A stretch of 64,000 nt of DNA. Origin: Ascaris suum. Taxonomy: Eukaryota > Nematoda > Chromadorea > Rhabditida > Ascarididae. The translations under genes were made by a program, and so were the position numbers. Below, in pieces: positions 1-20,535 of this stretch. Position 1 is the stretch's first letter. Every line of letters begins with the position of its first letter. Under the pieces are notes generated by a model that was not told the DNA's origin, did no database searches, and worked only from the letters and a program-made list of their open reading frames with translations. The stretch lies in NCBI GenBank assembly GCA_013433145.1, contig CM024188.1, forward strand, positions 6,175,001 through 6,239,000, read 5' to 3'.

Positions 1-716
1 CATTTGTCTGTCAACGTATTACCGGTGACTATAACTGTTCGGGAACAAAAGCATTGGAAGAAGAGAGAAGATAATGGGGAGGGAGGACTTATTTAACATT
101 CTTCCGTAAACCACTCTATTTGTACTGGTTGGAATACCGACGTATGGAAAGGGTTCGGGAGGATAACTTCCCCTGCTTATCTATGTGCATTTTGTAGACC
201 AAATGCCCCATCCATAACGCAGTCACCACCAGTTTACTTTAGATGCATGTCCACATGATTTCAAAAAGGCCGAAAGCACTTGTTTCCTTGAAAAAGTATG
301 TTTGTTTCAAAAGCGTGAGAAGCACTGTTTTCAAAAAAAGGTAACGAATACCTGTGTTTCAAGCTTTTCAATATTTTTATTTCCGACACGACGCAGTCTG
401 AGCTTAATTTAGATGCATTCGCAGCATGCATGTCCATACATTTGATCGCAACCGTGAGACGGACACCATTTGCAGCCGGCGATGCCGAGATACCCTTGTA
501 CACCGTTGAAAATGAACCACCGCCAATCCTATAAACAACCTAGAACTGTGGCTTGGGTTGGTAGATGTCGCCACCCACTTGTTTACTGCACGGAGGCTGC
601 ATTTTATACCTCAGGGAAGGTGAACACAGAGAAACGCCATGTCACGCAGAAATTTTCGTGAAGCAGTGTTTTTTATTAACCATAGTCGCTGCAACAAGGT
701 CGCATCCTTGCCGAGC
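1..716. other. Left flank without a recognisable gene
   Basis: Short open frames occur on both strands, but none shows a recognisable domain, a good splice pattern or a signal peptide. I see no RNA gene and no clear repeat here. Confidence 0.5.
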
Positions 717-1090
717 TGTTGAGTATGGCGCTGAAGAGCCAACCCAAGATATCTACTCGTGATCTATCACTTTTACTCGTATAGTCGATTCTTTCACATT
801 CTTCATGTAATGCCAAAGATCGAAGTATGTGCTCTTGTCCTACCCCTGGTGACATCTGAGGCCTATATAAGTCGGCCTTCAGCCCGTCAGATTCAGTTTT
901 CTTCATTCGCTATTCTTCATTCCACGGTTTCCATATTGACAGCCTTCATCGTCATATTGACATCCGTCGCTGTTCTACTCATTCTCGGAAGCCGTGGTGC
1001 TCCACAATAAACACTGCTACTATTTCTGTGTGCTTTCAAATTCCACACTCGGCCTCACTCTTCAACGTCGCCGCTGCCAGAGTCACAACA
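717..1090 (+). mobile_element. Possible retrotransposon LTR
   Basis: A 374-base block begins TGTTG and ends CAACA, a perfect 5-base terminal inverted repeat of the TG...CA type seen at LTR ends. Inside it are a TATA box (TATATAAG, 864-871) and, about 140 bases later, a polyadenylation signal (AATAAA, 1006-1011), the usual U3-R order. Two bases after the block comes TGGCGGCCACAG (from 1093), in the position and with the TGG start of a tRNA primer-binding site. No second copy is visible in the window, the flanking 5 bases do not form a target duplication, and no gag or pol frame follows, so it would be a 5' LTR of a decayed or truncated element. The assignment rests on layout only. Confidence 0.4.
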
Positions 1091-4000
1091 GTTGGCGGCC
1101 ACAGATACAACACGTGCATCAGCCCATACGTCATGGTGCCATCGCTATTCCCCAGGTTCACCTTTCAATCACGTCGCTAAACTGGTGAAGGACGGTAAGA
1201 ACTATGGCGAAGATAAACGACAAACAATTCTTTAGAGAGAAGAACTACACTAAACTAACCATCAAATTTATCTGTCAATGGCAAAATCCAATACGAAATT
1301 GCTGACAGACTAAACATCGTTAAGAATATCTTTGCAAATCCTTCCCAACATTATCAACCTCGTCTAAAATTTTCGCAATCACTATTCCTTGAACGGCAGC
1401 CTGCACACAGTGCAAACAGTGAGGTTTCAAAGCAGTTGAACAGAGCACGATTTACCTTTCGCAGATATTGTAACCGGCCACGCAGCTTGGCACGCCCAAT
1501 CCAGGTTTATCGCTTGTCATAATGAAGCATCAAAAAGAATTTGCACAGTTCATCTGCAGACCGGCGTGCTATTCCAGCCTCAAGTAATCGAAATGTCAGC
1601 ATATGTTAACGTGGATAAATTCCTATGGACAGCATCATTACAACGGTAAAACTAAACCTGGTCTACATCAACAACAACCTTAGTGGGATTCTTCAACTGC
1701 TGCATCGTGGGACAGCTGGCACTTGAGACACAATCAAAGGAAAAGGGAACTGAAAGAGGGGCGGGGGAGAATGAGGCAGCTGGCCCAGGAGAGGGCAGCT
1801 GTCCCGTGACACGGTCCAAGGAAATGGTTCGGGGTAGGCAATTCCTGGGCTTTCTTGACCCTCGACCAGTTGTCCCCCGATGCAATTTCCAGTCAAACAA
1901 ACGCGAGCAGAAAACAAAGCGCAGCACTACGATGGCACACACAATTTCTTAACTGCCAAAATGAGGACAAAGCATGCCTAAATCTTTTAGTTCTGCTTTT
2001 TGAGCAACATCGACAGCTGAGAACAGCTAAACAAAATTTAAAACACTTCAAAAAAAAAAAAGACAGCCCAACATCCCGGAATACCTCTCACATACTTGAA
2101 CATAGAGGGGAAATTATTGGCATCAATCCATGAACCACGAATGAGAGATTTACCAAACTCACTGTAAACTAATTTTCGTTTCGGGGTTCATGTCATATTT
2201 ATAAGGGACAGGATGTAGAGAAAATTGAAATTTGGATGAATGAGGTAAAGAAGAATGATACAAGATATAAAGTGATAAGAAAAATGCTGTCCACACAAGA
2301 TTTCCGTTGCATTTATGTTGTCGGCACTTTGCAACCTCCAGTGACACTTCTTCCTACCTCATTTCAATAAGGCTCATCTGTCCGAACATTTCCCTTATCT
2401 CACGTTTTCGAAGAAATTATAAGTAGCACCTCAATAAAACTCTTCCTTAGTGAAGCATTCCATCCTGAGATTTGAAAAATTACTCATTCTTACATATCTG
2501 AAATGCGAGATCTTGATTCAGAGTCCTTAAGATTTGGGAATAAAAATAAACGCCTCCTTAATAACCTCTCCCTCCTAGTAAAACTCTCCGAAGAATGTTT
2601 TGAAATTTAAAGGACCCAGAATTTTACTCATATTCTACGGTACATATGTTATAACAAATTGGTGAAGCAAACGAATAAACAGTAAAGATCCGATGAAGGA
2701 ACAAAGACGTACTAGCACTAAAACCAGTTTGGCTGACGCTGTCGAAAACAACGTTGTGGTCAAAACTAAAAGATGTTGCTTAAATTGCAGGTAAAATGAA
2801 CTTACTGGAAAAAGCAACTTATGGGTCTGTTTATACACTACCATCTCCTTTATTTGTCTGCGTGACAAAAACCGGCTCATCGTTCCATTCACTGCGGCAT
2901 AAACAGTGCCACCGCGACCTCTTGCTGTGGTGTTGTTGTGTACGTGCAGCAGGTTATTAACATGCACGAGAGGTTTGCTTATGGCACTACTTATGGATGC
3001 ATACCTATCACAGCGATGCTCGAAGCATATCATACCTGTGTGGACTGAACAAATTATTAGCAGTCGGTCTAATATCACCGTTGTCATCCTCATGCTCTTT
3101 TCAGAAGCGACATCGACATACGAGGATTTTAGAAAAACTGTCGCTCATGGAGCTCGCATCTTCTAATATCAAAATTCTGCATTCAAAAAATATACCTTTG
3201 ACATAAAAATAACAAGTTCTTTGGATCTACCCGCAATAACAGCATTTATTAAATTCGTGCTTCGCTTGTCCTTATATTTCGTCAGTGCTGGCAATGAGAA
3301 AATACTAAGGCCACCCACGATGTCATTTGATGTGTTATGTACCGTGCAGGGTGACTGCAGTGGACAGCCGCTGACCAATAAAAAAGACGTATTGAGTGAG
3401 CCAGACCTCTTGTTCTACGAAAAGATTTTGAGCACCTCGTTCCCAGCCGAATCCGCTTTGCAAAGAAATCTCGAATAAGACCTCAGTGGCTCCACCTCTT
3501 CATTTTTCATTAGCCATTCAACGATCTTAGTAGTCGGCTACAAATTCACAACCAAGTGTGGTGTCATTCTCTGCCTGACTTTATCTCAATCATCTCGTTC
3601 TGGCGCGCTTTCCTAAAATTCCTGATGCACTTTTGCTTCATATCTAAACTATTTACTGTTTTTTGTAAACACGATGGGCAGACAGCACGGAGAGATTCCC
3701 TACACAGCTGTAACCACAGGAGCCTTAAATTATAGTAGCCTTAAAAAAGCGAGCAGGTTGGACCATCAGCGATAGGCCCAAGAAAATTTCTGTTCGAATA
3801 TAAAGCAATGTATTGCAAAATTTTTCCAACTATTGCAGTATTTCCGGGGAGGAAATTGCTTCGAGCATAGATTAGTTCGTACAAGCGATGTCTCCTTCTC
3901 TGCTTGCGATCACCTGGAAATTTTCTTCAAACCCTATAAACATGGAATTCTGTCTATGCTTACGTGCGTTAATCTATCGGTTGGGAGAGGTCAGAAGTTG

Positions 4001-6628
4001 TTGGACTTCATCTGTTCCTTCTAATATGAACCTCAATGAGGAGGAAGCCTTTTCAATATTAGCAAATTCCTCCGTCCCATTTTTTAAATGGAATTATACT
4101 TCCTCTATTGATTAAGATTCCTCAGTTTTCGCCAATTTTTAGTTTTCCACCATCTTGGACTTTACTTCTGGTTAACCGAGGCTAATAATTCTCCTGATTC
4201 GGCAACCTATACGCGAGAGCCTGTGCACATATGAGTCGTGCTCCATCGTATAAGAAATGTTTATCGTTTGTCGTTGCTAAAGGAGACAATCACCGTTTAA
4301 AGCTCTAATCCAAATTCTGACAATAAGGCATTTGTGAGCAGCACCCATATGAAATTGTTTTGCCGTTCTGCATGCTGTATTCATTGTGCCAGGCTATCAC
4401 GAGAACACAGCTGTGGAAATTGCTAAACTCGTCTTTCCTTTGCTCTTTTCTTTGCTTTCTAGGCATTTCGAGCTTCTTTGAGAAAAACACTCAGTTGTAT
4501 TGAGAAAAGGTTAATGCGGATGAGTCGTATATTGGTCGTATAAAATAGAGCAGCAATTTGCATATAGCACGAGAGTTCATTGTAAAGATCAAATGACAAA
4601 CTCATCGATGTATCTCTGTGTCAAGAACGTCGGTGGCAATATTGCTTATGTTGAATGTTTCCGTGATCAGCTGCTCACAAAAAAAAAAAAAACGAATAGT
4701 GAAGGTGGGAAACGTATTCGTATATGTATTATACAATGAAACGGAATGTGCACACTTAATGCTGGCCAATGGTCATCTGGGAGTACTCGCCTTTGAAGGA
4801 GTGTTTACTTGTGGGAGATGAGCACCAGCATCGTTCAGCAACACAATAGCGCAGCGCTACACCATCATTCCACTTCTCAGCGACGATAAACTTCACTCTC
4901 TCCTTTCAAATCGAATTCAATACATCTCGTTTTTGCTTTCGGTTTTCTTAGGCGCTGAATATTTATTTGCAGTTAGTCCAAAATTTCCACTTGACACCGG
5001 ATGAATCGTCGTTATTGAGATTTATGTCTGTAAATTTTGCAACCTTTGCTTTCAACTATTTCATATACGCTCCAAGCTTTGAGCAACTTTGGATTTTTAT
5101 TTATGGAAGTTTTCGTACAGAAGTCGTTGTGAGTTTTGAAACGAATGCGGAGTAGGTTAAAGGTAAACAACGCGAAAGGGATGTTAAGCGTTAAAGCATT
5201 CATGCAAAAGTTGAACATTAGTGACGCGATGTTTTTAGGTTCGTTTTGCAAACTTGTAGGACATAGGAAATTAATCACATCGTTTTCCTGAACTAAACGA
5301 TATTTTCAGTTCAACTTGACTTGTTTAGTTGGGATAGAAAGAGAGGGAGGCAAAGAAAGGGGAAGAGGGCGATAGAGAGAGGAAAGAAGGAAAGGAGAGA
5401 AAAAGAGAGAGATTTAATTGTATATGCGGATAACAATATATGTATCTTAGGCACCTGTTAGCAAAAAAATATAAAAGAAAATAAAAAGAGGGGACATAAC
5501 ACAATGGCGGAAAAGGATGAAACGCATCACTGTTTGCAAATGCCATTGCACGCGATAGGGAACTTTAATAAACCTCCTAGCATATTTGCGTCGTGAATAT
5601 ATTAGTAGGACGGTGATGATGTCTGAGCTTAGTGCAGGGGAAATGTAGCTAGAAAAAACGCTCGAGCTGTTCATACTCTCACAGTAAAAAAAAAGACATA
5701 TATTTCGAAGGTACGCAGCTCATCCACCCTAAGCCCGCTAGTTAAAAAGTCGCCGCTAGTGAAAATAATCAAACTCTTGTGATTCCATTCATTATAACTA
5801 CGCGTTTTGTTATATGGCTCGACTAAATTAGTCTTATCAATGTTCAAGACCTATAAAACTGTGCAATAGAGATGTCTCACTTGATAAATAGTGGGCATTC
5901 GTCTACTGAAATGCCGTTTCACCTGCTCAAATAACTAGAGACTTCAAATAGTGAGAAAATTGTAAGATAGAGAATCTTAACCAGACAGAGTAATCACCAA
6001 TGTCTCGAAGAGTTTAGTAAGTAATTCAATTCACCGATTTTAAAAAAGCAAACGAGGGAATTTATTACGTAAGCGGTCTTATTCATCTTGTTTCGGCAGC
6101 TTGACCTACATTCAATTTATTATGCAAAGTAACCGCCAAGATTATGAACCGCCTTTACATCCTTAAATAAGAGCCTAGTGTTGTGAATGCCAACGTTCTA
6201 ATGGTATCAAATAATAAGTCATTACCTGTCAATAGCCAACTGCAACTGTTTCAAATAAGTCTAGTCATACGTTTTTTGAAGATGTTCGTGCAGAAACTCA
6301 TTTTAAATAATGCCTTTTTTGACTGCTTAGACAAATGTTGCAATCATTTGCATGCAGCTGATTATGAGAATGCTGCCGTAATTTAGTTATCTTATTGATG
6401 TGCAGAATAAGCTTTATTGACTGAGGAATGGAATCTTGACGAACGTTCCACTGCATTAGGTGATTGTAGAGATTTTATGACACTGAAAGGCTGTTTTGCT
6501 ATAAATGATTGCTTCAAAAATTTTGTTAATCCATAATGGGGGACTCATCATTATTTTCACCAACATTTGAAAATTTTGCATTGCGAGTAAAAAAAATTTC
6601 ACGACATCTAATGTGATACACGATTTTC
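1091..6628. other. Intergenic region, no supported gene
   Basis: More than 5 kb with only short, unrecognised open frames on both strands. If 717-1090 is a 5' LTR, the first part should be its internal region, but no reverse transcriptase, protease or integrase motif is seen. A purine-rich, G-rich tract lies near 1737-1830. Confidence 0.5.
5336..5412 (+). repeat. Purine (GA-rich) low-complexity tract
   Basis: About 75 bases almost entirely of G and A with many GAGA units. The open frame on the opposite strand is only the serine/phenylalanine-rich translation of this tract. Confidence 0.7.
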
Positions 6629-6636
6629 TATATAAA
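6629..6636 (+). promoter_or_regulatory. TATA-like element upstream of the astacin gene
   Basis: TATATAAA lies about 135 bases before the first ATG of the astacin gene. The distance permits a short 5' untranslated region, but AT-rich DNA gives such matches by chance. Confidence 0.25.
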
Positions 6637-6770
6637 TGTCTTGTTTCGAAATATGACCTATTGAATGTGTATTAGTTTGTGAGTCGCACTGTTTGGTGGC
6701 TTATCGAAATGCAAGCAAGGTGGTTTTATTCACTGTCGCATTTCTTGCTGAAAAAAACATAAAACAGGCG

Positions 6771-12403
<5,633 letters not shown>

Positions 12404-15400
12404 ACATTCGTGCCACTGAGTATTGTAATGGCGCACGTGGGTTTTGTGCATGATAAGGTGATAAGCTCATTGAGTGCGTGACATGATGATAGGAAAACGA
12501 CGGCAACAGATGATTTAAAATTGAGGAAGTGATTATGTTCCTTGAATTACTGAATTGGTTTAATCTTGGAGTCGTTTTTCAGGAAGACAGGATTGCCGTG
12601 GGGGGCATAGAACTTGTTCTTCTATATTCATCATAACGAGTCTTGTTTGGTCAATGTTCATGCAAAGACATTTTTGAAATGTGTCAGACTGAACTTTTAT
12701 TTACTATCAAACATTACTAGAAATAGACAGAATCACTGACATGAATTGAGAGTGAATTATTGAATTACCAAATAAATTTAATACTTCATATAGCACCTAT
12801 CTATGTGAGAATCTTGAGGTTATTATTGGGATCACACAACGGTTCGACCTATGCGGTGTATGTCATTTATCAGTGTGTAAATTAGGGCTGGTCCAAAATT
12901 CGGATCCTTTAATTCCAACTAACAGTTTTGCAGCATCGGCTGCAGTTCTTTTGAAACACTAATCGGGTGCATTGAAAATAGGGGGAGGGGAACGCTTGGA
13001 AAATTTTTGCCTGATGTTTTGTTGGATCGAACGAAAAGCGTGAATCGTTTGAGTACGATAATCAATCGTAGTGACTGTTGTCTTTAGCGAAGTGAAATAC
13101 GTCGAATGTCACCTAGATGTGGGAGACGACGATTTCTTAATTTCACTTGGCCTACTTTACTGATGGGACCACTCTGGGGTGTAAAGTATTTGATCTTCAG
13201 TGTATGTCATTATGAGTGTTTGTTTGGCCGGTGTTCATAGGAAAATATTTTTTGAATTGCATCCAAACTGAACTGTTATGTTTCATTAATTAGCAAGTGA
13301 TAGAATGTAACACACGTCTTCTATGCTAATCAAGTTTAAAAGAGCTGTGACCAAGTGTAATAAAAATAACACATGTTTGTGTTATGTTGTACTTGTTGTG
13401 TTACAATTGTGCTTATTGTATTGCAAATAGTATAATTGTTTATTGATGATTATTTATACGAAAATAATAAATTATTGCTTTGTTTACTACAATACAAATC
13501 ACACCTTATCAAAGATAATGTCCCTTAAAATATTATTAAGAAATCAAAACTTATGATAAACTTCAATGTAGTTTGATAGCGCTTTCATGTTATTTTTTAT
13601 TATCTCTCCGCTTAGAATCACAACATTATAGAGTCGTGGAAATTTCTCTCAACGAACATCAATGTTAATGTTTGTAGGCATCACCTCGAATCGCTTTGCA
13701 TGTTCAACAACCTTTTCAGCAAAATGTTCAAAAGCATAACATCAGTATAAGTGAACTGCGATTTGAATAATTTCCTTAGCAAAAGACTCACACATGAAGC
13801 GAATATGGAACATTCAGCAAATTCAAATTGAGAGGTAAAAGCATAATCTACTGATGAAAGCATTATAAATATCACTGAAAGTTTTCACCTATTTTAGTGA
13901 CTATACACAACAATAGTGGAATATGTACGTAGACGAGGAATTGTGAGAATATCGCCCTCAGTGGGAAAGCTCATGTATTGAGTGGAAGATAAGGCCAATA
14001 TCCTGGGCCGATGCGTGGTCGAACGTGGAATAGACAAAGCGGTAAGCGCTAGCAAGAAGCCGAAAGAGATGTAAATATTGCTGCTTTATAAACGAATGAA
14101 ATGATAAATGACAGCCACAAATTTTTATTCGATACGCTTAACGTAGCAAAAAAAAAACACTCGGAAGATGTTGCGTTCACGATACATGGTTGTTTGACAC
14201 ATCGTTGCTTGCAAGCAACGAGGATAGCGGAATGAATTTGCTCGGAGGAATGCTGCAAAAAATGCACAAAAATTAATTAAAATGCTTTAATGATGCTGTT
14301 CGCTACACTTTCTCTAGCATTTACACGCCTTTAGAATATAATAACTTCATTTACAAATTCATAACATACCGTCATGACAAGTTAGGGTAAGTTGTTAGAA
14401 GCTATTTTGCAACTTTTTACGTTTATAGTTCTTTTGTGAACACTTCACAGAGAAAATGTGCAGTAGCCTCTATTAGCGTTTCCATGACGCTGAGCGGAAC
14501 TGAGCGGATTCAATATTCTCTAAGCCTAATTATTTCCACTTCCTTTCTTGGATGCGTTTTAATCTCCCGCTACCTTTCTACCAGCCGATCAAATTATGCG
14601 GCAAAAAAATCAGATCTACCATAAAAGTTACTTGGCAGGCGCATAGTACAGAAATAAGAATATGAAACGCAAATTTCGCTGTGAGAACGATTCGATTTTA
14701 AAGGAAAGATGAGGAAAGAACGATGCTGCATTACAAAATTGTTTAAATTTTACTTTTTACTAACTGGACAAAAAGACCAATTGAACTTATGGGCCTCGGA
14801 GCCTCGGGTAAATATCCATAGCACCTTTTAGATCCACTACAGTTTCGGTGAAAATTCACCTTAAGTTAGATGCAAATTTTACGAGTCTCATCCACAGTGC
14901 TGAATGAAGAGCGCAAGGTTCTAATGCAGACAACATTATTTTCATAAAGTTCTTTCTCACAATGAAACTGATAGTATGACAGTTAAATAAACCAAAGCGA
15001 AAGTGGATTCTTAATATTCCCACAATCGAATAAAAGAATAGTGCATTTCTAGGTAAATTCCAAAAGGCTCTCTCGTAAGGTGGTTATTTCTTCGCTAAAG
15101 AATAATCCTAAACGAACAGGGGAACAGTTTTAGAACGCAATGTGAAAAGTTAAGTTCAACCAACAAAGGAATTTTCTGTCAGTTGGCAGTATTGTGTGAG
15201 TCAGACACCTTCCCCTCCCTTCCCTCCCCTCTCTTTGTGGAAACATAATTGCCACACCCCTGTAACTAGAAGCTAGCAACAAATTTTGGCAAAACTCGTT
15301 GTACAATCGGAAGACCTTCACAGTATTCATTAAATAACTCCACAATTGAAAAGAAAGAATTAGATTAGTTTAATTCGTTCCTTTCAATCGTACTTGCGTC

Positions 15401-18400
15401 TTTTGCCGTTGTCCTTCGCAAATTTAGCCTCACATTTTCGTCATGTAGTCACAGGTTCTCAACTTTAGTATCTAATGTAACTTTAGCATCATACTGAAGT
15501 TTAATAATTTTTGCTATGTGTAAATTTATACGTTCAATAAGGTTCATTCATAAAAACGATTTATTCATTCAAAAATGTGAAACGGCTTTTGCGTGGGTGC
15601 CGATATGTTTGTTTGAGTTTTAATTTAGCAATTGGTAAATATATTCCGCATGTTTGAAGTAAAAGTTCGCCATTAAGAATAAAGCAACAAAAATCAACAC
15701 ATCCGGTGTTCGAATGACGCAATCAATGAACACTGTAAATGTCATTTCGCTTTTCTAAATAAATGCATTAATGCTATTTTCGAAAGCAATCTGCAACGTG
15801 TTGCCACTTTCATGAGGAACTATCTTCGAACAAAATTTCAACGAATATTTCAGTACTTGCTTATTTAGGTTATATACGGACAGCAGTCTTATTATCGGAA
15901 GCGTAATAAACAAAGTATTAGGCAATCTTCGATGTGCTAACTAAAGATCTGCGGGAAATAAATTTTTATTTCGAATCTGGAAAGGCAATTGAACATTGAT
16001 TGAGCATGTATTATGCGGTATTGTTCACTGAGAGAATTTTACAATGATCAATTGCGCATTGAGGATGCATCCTCATGAAATACTGCGATGACACTATGAA
16101 ATCGTCCATTTGTCGACTCAAAAAACACAACAAATCGCTTTCAATTATTCTGCATTCATCTATAAAAGGCCTTAGATAATGCGCACATCGCAGTATCTCA
16201 CTGCATATTCTATCGAATAGGAGTACTGATATTCAGTTGCTCTAACTTGGTTACTTCAATATTTTACCTTCCGCTAACATGCGAAAAGTGACCAATTTCA
16301 AAGACGAAATTCTTAAGGAACTTTTGTCAAAAAGCTTATTGTACAATCATCCATGCTTGTGAACATTTTGCAAAGACCTAATAAATTCATGGTCGAGCGC
16401 GCATTTCCACTCCTCACTCATCACTTTCTCCTGTTTTGTTTAATTCTCATCCCTGCTTACCCGAAATTCGCACGACGTTCTTAATCTCTCTGCCATTTCC
16501 ATTTCTATGCTTACCCAAGTCTTCATTGCAAATCTACGTTTATAAAATGAATTTGGCAATGTTGTGCCTCTGTATATGTTTCCGTGTCACGTTTATGTTT
16601 GTATCTGTATGTCTGCTCACCCAACGGTTTTAACTGGATTGCTAAATGGAAATCACTGAAGCTAAAGCTGCGAAATTTTAATAGTTATGATGCATATTAT
16701 TATGGTAGCTACGATGGTAGTTATGGCAGATATAATCTTCTTTACCAACATTCACGTCATCCATCCACTTGGAAAAGAGTTAAGGCACTTCAAAAATTTG
16801 CACTTCTTTCATACTTGTGAGGTTTTCATTCTTAACCTGTCGCGTCACCAAATCCAATCTTTTAGAGAAGTTTTAAATGGATCTGTATATGCTACTTTTT
16901 ATTGTGAAAGTGATTAGCTAGATGGGCGACGTGAAAAAAGCGCTTGTCACAAAAGATTCTCTGGCGCGCTTCTTCAACTACTTTAAATAACCATTAGCAA
17001 TAATGTCGATCTCGCTGTATATTTCTTATTATATATATCTGAGTGCTCATTTGTAACGCACTCTATTTTGTTACTTCCTAGCGGAGGTAAAAAAAAAAAA
17101 CAGGACAACGTTGGCATTTATTCTCCTTTCCCATAAATTGAAATTAGTTTATCTTCGAGTCTCCAAAACCCTTTATACAACTGCTATAGGCCACCAAAAA
17201 AAAAACCCTCTGCCTTTTGAACAAGAAGTCCACCTCAACTGAACCCTCAAAACTTTGAAAAATTTGTACTTCGAAGGTTTTATTCGTGATTTGTTCAAGG
17301 TGATATGCAAGTTTTTTCGTTTAATTCTATTGTATAATAAAGAGATTTCAAAAAATAACGAAAATGTAGGAGGAGAAGGCTAATGATGGACTTTTGCTCC
17401 ATAAATGAACTGTTCTCTTGGTTGCCTTTTCCTAGTACCAGTCCTCAGCTAGCGGCGATTTTTTTTTTGTACGACTACAAACGCATAGATTGCGAGTACG
17501 ACGCGGAAAAATTGCAAATTTCGAAGCCGAAAGTTAAGAACCTTTTTTTTCCTTTTTGAAAAGAAAAACAGTTCGGAATTTTTATTGAAAACTGCAAAAT
17601 CTTGTAGGAATGTAATAATTATGAATTCCTAAGTGTGAGCTGTAGCGAAAAATTCTTGAGGGAAATTCTTCGTGGAGAAATAATGAAGGGACGAATGAAT
17701 CTTCTTTCAGACTGACGACACAGCTGATTTAATGTATTTCGTGGGAATTCGCTGAGAAAATAGTCTTTGATGTGCATACGTGCATATGATTTGCTTCTCG
17801 TTGGTTTTTCAATAGAATACTTTTCTGACCTTTCCAGTTTTTCCTTTTCTGCACTTTTTAAAGCTCTCATATTTATATATTTAATCCCACTGCATAACCT
17901 TCAGCATCAGCGTTGAGTTATCCTAATATGAAAAGAATTTCCTACACTGAAATCCTCAGGACTAAAAATATTCCCCGAGTAATATTATTTATCATTGTTG
18001 TTGACAAGTCGGTTTTGTGTACATTTTTTCAGACGTATAGATCAGAAATACTTTCATAGGCGTCAGGAGTATATCTCAGCGAAAAGGAAAACGTTTTGAG
18101 TAGTTAATAATTGATTTGCTAGTGACTGTTTTGTACGAAGGATGTCGGGAGGGGGAGGGAAGAGAGGCGGAAATGCCTCAAAGGTCGGTTTACATGGTGG
18201 AAGGCGGGATTGCTCGCTCAGGATAGGAGCTGGGGGTGGAGGATGTCGAATGAATACGTCAAACGAAAATACGATAGGGAAGGCTTGATCCAAGAATAGT
18301 CCGTTATGAATGAGTCAGTGCAGCATTGTAGACGAGTGGGCAAGATGCAGACATTTGCTAGAAAGCCGTCATAGCTCTATTTCGCTCAATTATTCAAATT

Positions 18401-20535
18401 CAGTGGGAGGGGAGGAGGAGGAAGAAATGGCGTCAACGGGACAATGCGGCGCCCTCACCGACGTCATATCATTTCACGTCTAGTTCCGCTTAATGCACAC
18501 ATTTATGCAAGGGTTTGCCCTTCCTCCGTCAGTCCCTTTCTTCTATCTCCTGCCTAATGCCGTATAGCTCATGCTGGCCTGCTTTTGACGGCAATCTCTG
18601 GTTTAATGGCAGATCTTATTTGTTTTCCTTTTTTTGCCCATGGTGGATGCAAAATAATCCTTGCAGTGCATGCTCACTCGCTGTTATCACCCGTGCAGCA
18701 TAAAATCATCTTGGTGCTCTCTGACGTATTTTTGAGCAGGTAAACGGCAAAGAAGGAAATCGGATCAGAGATATATATCTAAGGCCGAGTTTGACTCTGT
18801 TCGTAGTTGAAAATTGGGCAAATCCGCTTACAGCGACACTGCTCACAATATGCGCTACTACGCCTTTTTCTTGTCACAGGAGGCATATTTTAATGAATGC
18901 CTTTAGCATTTTTTTTTTGCATTTTCTATTATGACAACATCGTGTATGTTTATATATATTCACTTATCTGCTCATCCGATATTTTGAGTCTGGAACCACT
19001 GAAGCAAGAGCTAAAAATTTTGTCAGGTATAACCTAAACCGCAGGATGACATGTTAAACCAGCATTTAATGTGTTCGATCACCTTCAAAGGGGTCGTGGT
19101 CACATAAACGTGCCGAAAAACTTGCGCAAAATTGTGAGCGGTTGTGAATGCATTTCGCGCCGGTTAAGTATCAAGAAACTGATGCTCTGTATTAGGCTCA
19201 AATATGCTGTGATATCAATTAGAATGTGAAGACATAACTGTACACGTATTATTTTTTTTCACACTTCATTAGCTTCACTTCAAGTTTTATGCGATAAGTG
19301 GAGTAGCAAAAATGCGTTTACACATAAGCTTCTTCGCTTAACGATTCCTCGACTTGTCAAGAAATCCTTGAGTTAAATCAATGAGTGGTACTTTCATAAA
19401 TGGATGCAAAGAAGTTACGTCTGCAGCTACTTCCCATGATATCTTCTTTCATCGCATGATTGAGGCATATTATCAAACAAAGTCTCCAATATTTTGGCAC
19501 ATCGCTTTTAACATAGTTTTATCATCATTAACTTGAGTAGAAAATCTTTAAAAAGTGGGAACACAATTGCGCGTCGATTTATTCACAGAATGGCAATTAT
19601 TTCGTTCATTCATTGAGATGCATCACAACTGCGACGACAACTTTGTACATTGCAAACGTCGACTCAGCAGTGTGAACAATGAAAGAACGAAACACTATTG
19701 AAACAAAAGAAAGCAACATACGGGAATTTCTTTGCATCGCAAACTCATCAATGCCGAAATACACATTAATCACTTATTATTCTCTGCTGTTCGCTTTTGG
19801 CAATGAAGCGATCTTTCTCGTCATCCAACTTACAAATTTCTGCTCAACGGTACTCAGTTGTTCTTAGGCAATCCTAGTTTCTATATTTGCTCCTTACGTA
19901 TGAATGTCACCATATTTCACAACATCAAAAATTACTGCAGCAATGCTGCGAAGCAATTTTTGATTATATCGTCGTGTGTTCAACTAGGAAAACTTTAAAC
20001 ATTGCACTGTTAAACTGGTAACGCCAATTGTCTGATGCAGTGAAACCGTCAATCATGCATATTTAAATAGAGAGGGTATTACATTTCTATAAAAATGGTG
20101 ATGAGATGCACTTGTCAGAGTATTTTGTTGAAATTTGGAATGCGGCTTGCGAATCTCATTAATATCGATGAAAAGCAGCTATAAATGCACTGTGCATAAA
20201 TTAGCAGAGAATTTCAAATTGAGTATCTTCGATTCTAGATAGAGCTTCCAGTTCCGCATAGAGCTGTTATGAATTCTCTCCTCACTGGAAGCCGCTTTCT
20301 TAAAATTGCTTCTCTATCACTGATTTTGAATGACACAGATTTCTGTTGTCAGCTAGTCTATACAAAGAGAAATACTGTGATCTGGGAAACCATCAACACT
20401 TGATCCGTTTCTTCACTAATTTTTACATAAAACTTTTCCCGAGCTATTTAACCTTTCCCTTCCCCACTCCTTCAATACAAACCTTCTGCTTCTGGATGAC
20501 CCATTCGCTTGGGCAGTACACTTATAACCCCCGCA
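12404..20535. other. Intergenic region, no confident gene
   Basis: About 8 kb downstream of the astacin gene. An AATAAA near 12773 could end its transcript. No conserved domain or RNA gene was recognised. A Tyr/Gly-rich reading near 16683-16736 and purine-rich G tracts near 18146-18245 are the only notable features. Confidence 0.5.

Noticed and set aside
16161..16167. TATAAAA with a short ORF downstream (ATG near 16279)
   Set aside because: The ORF is only 22 codons, with no splice site or signal peptide.
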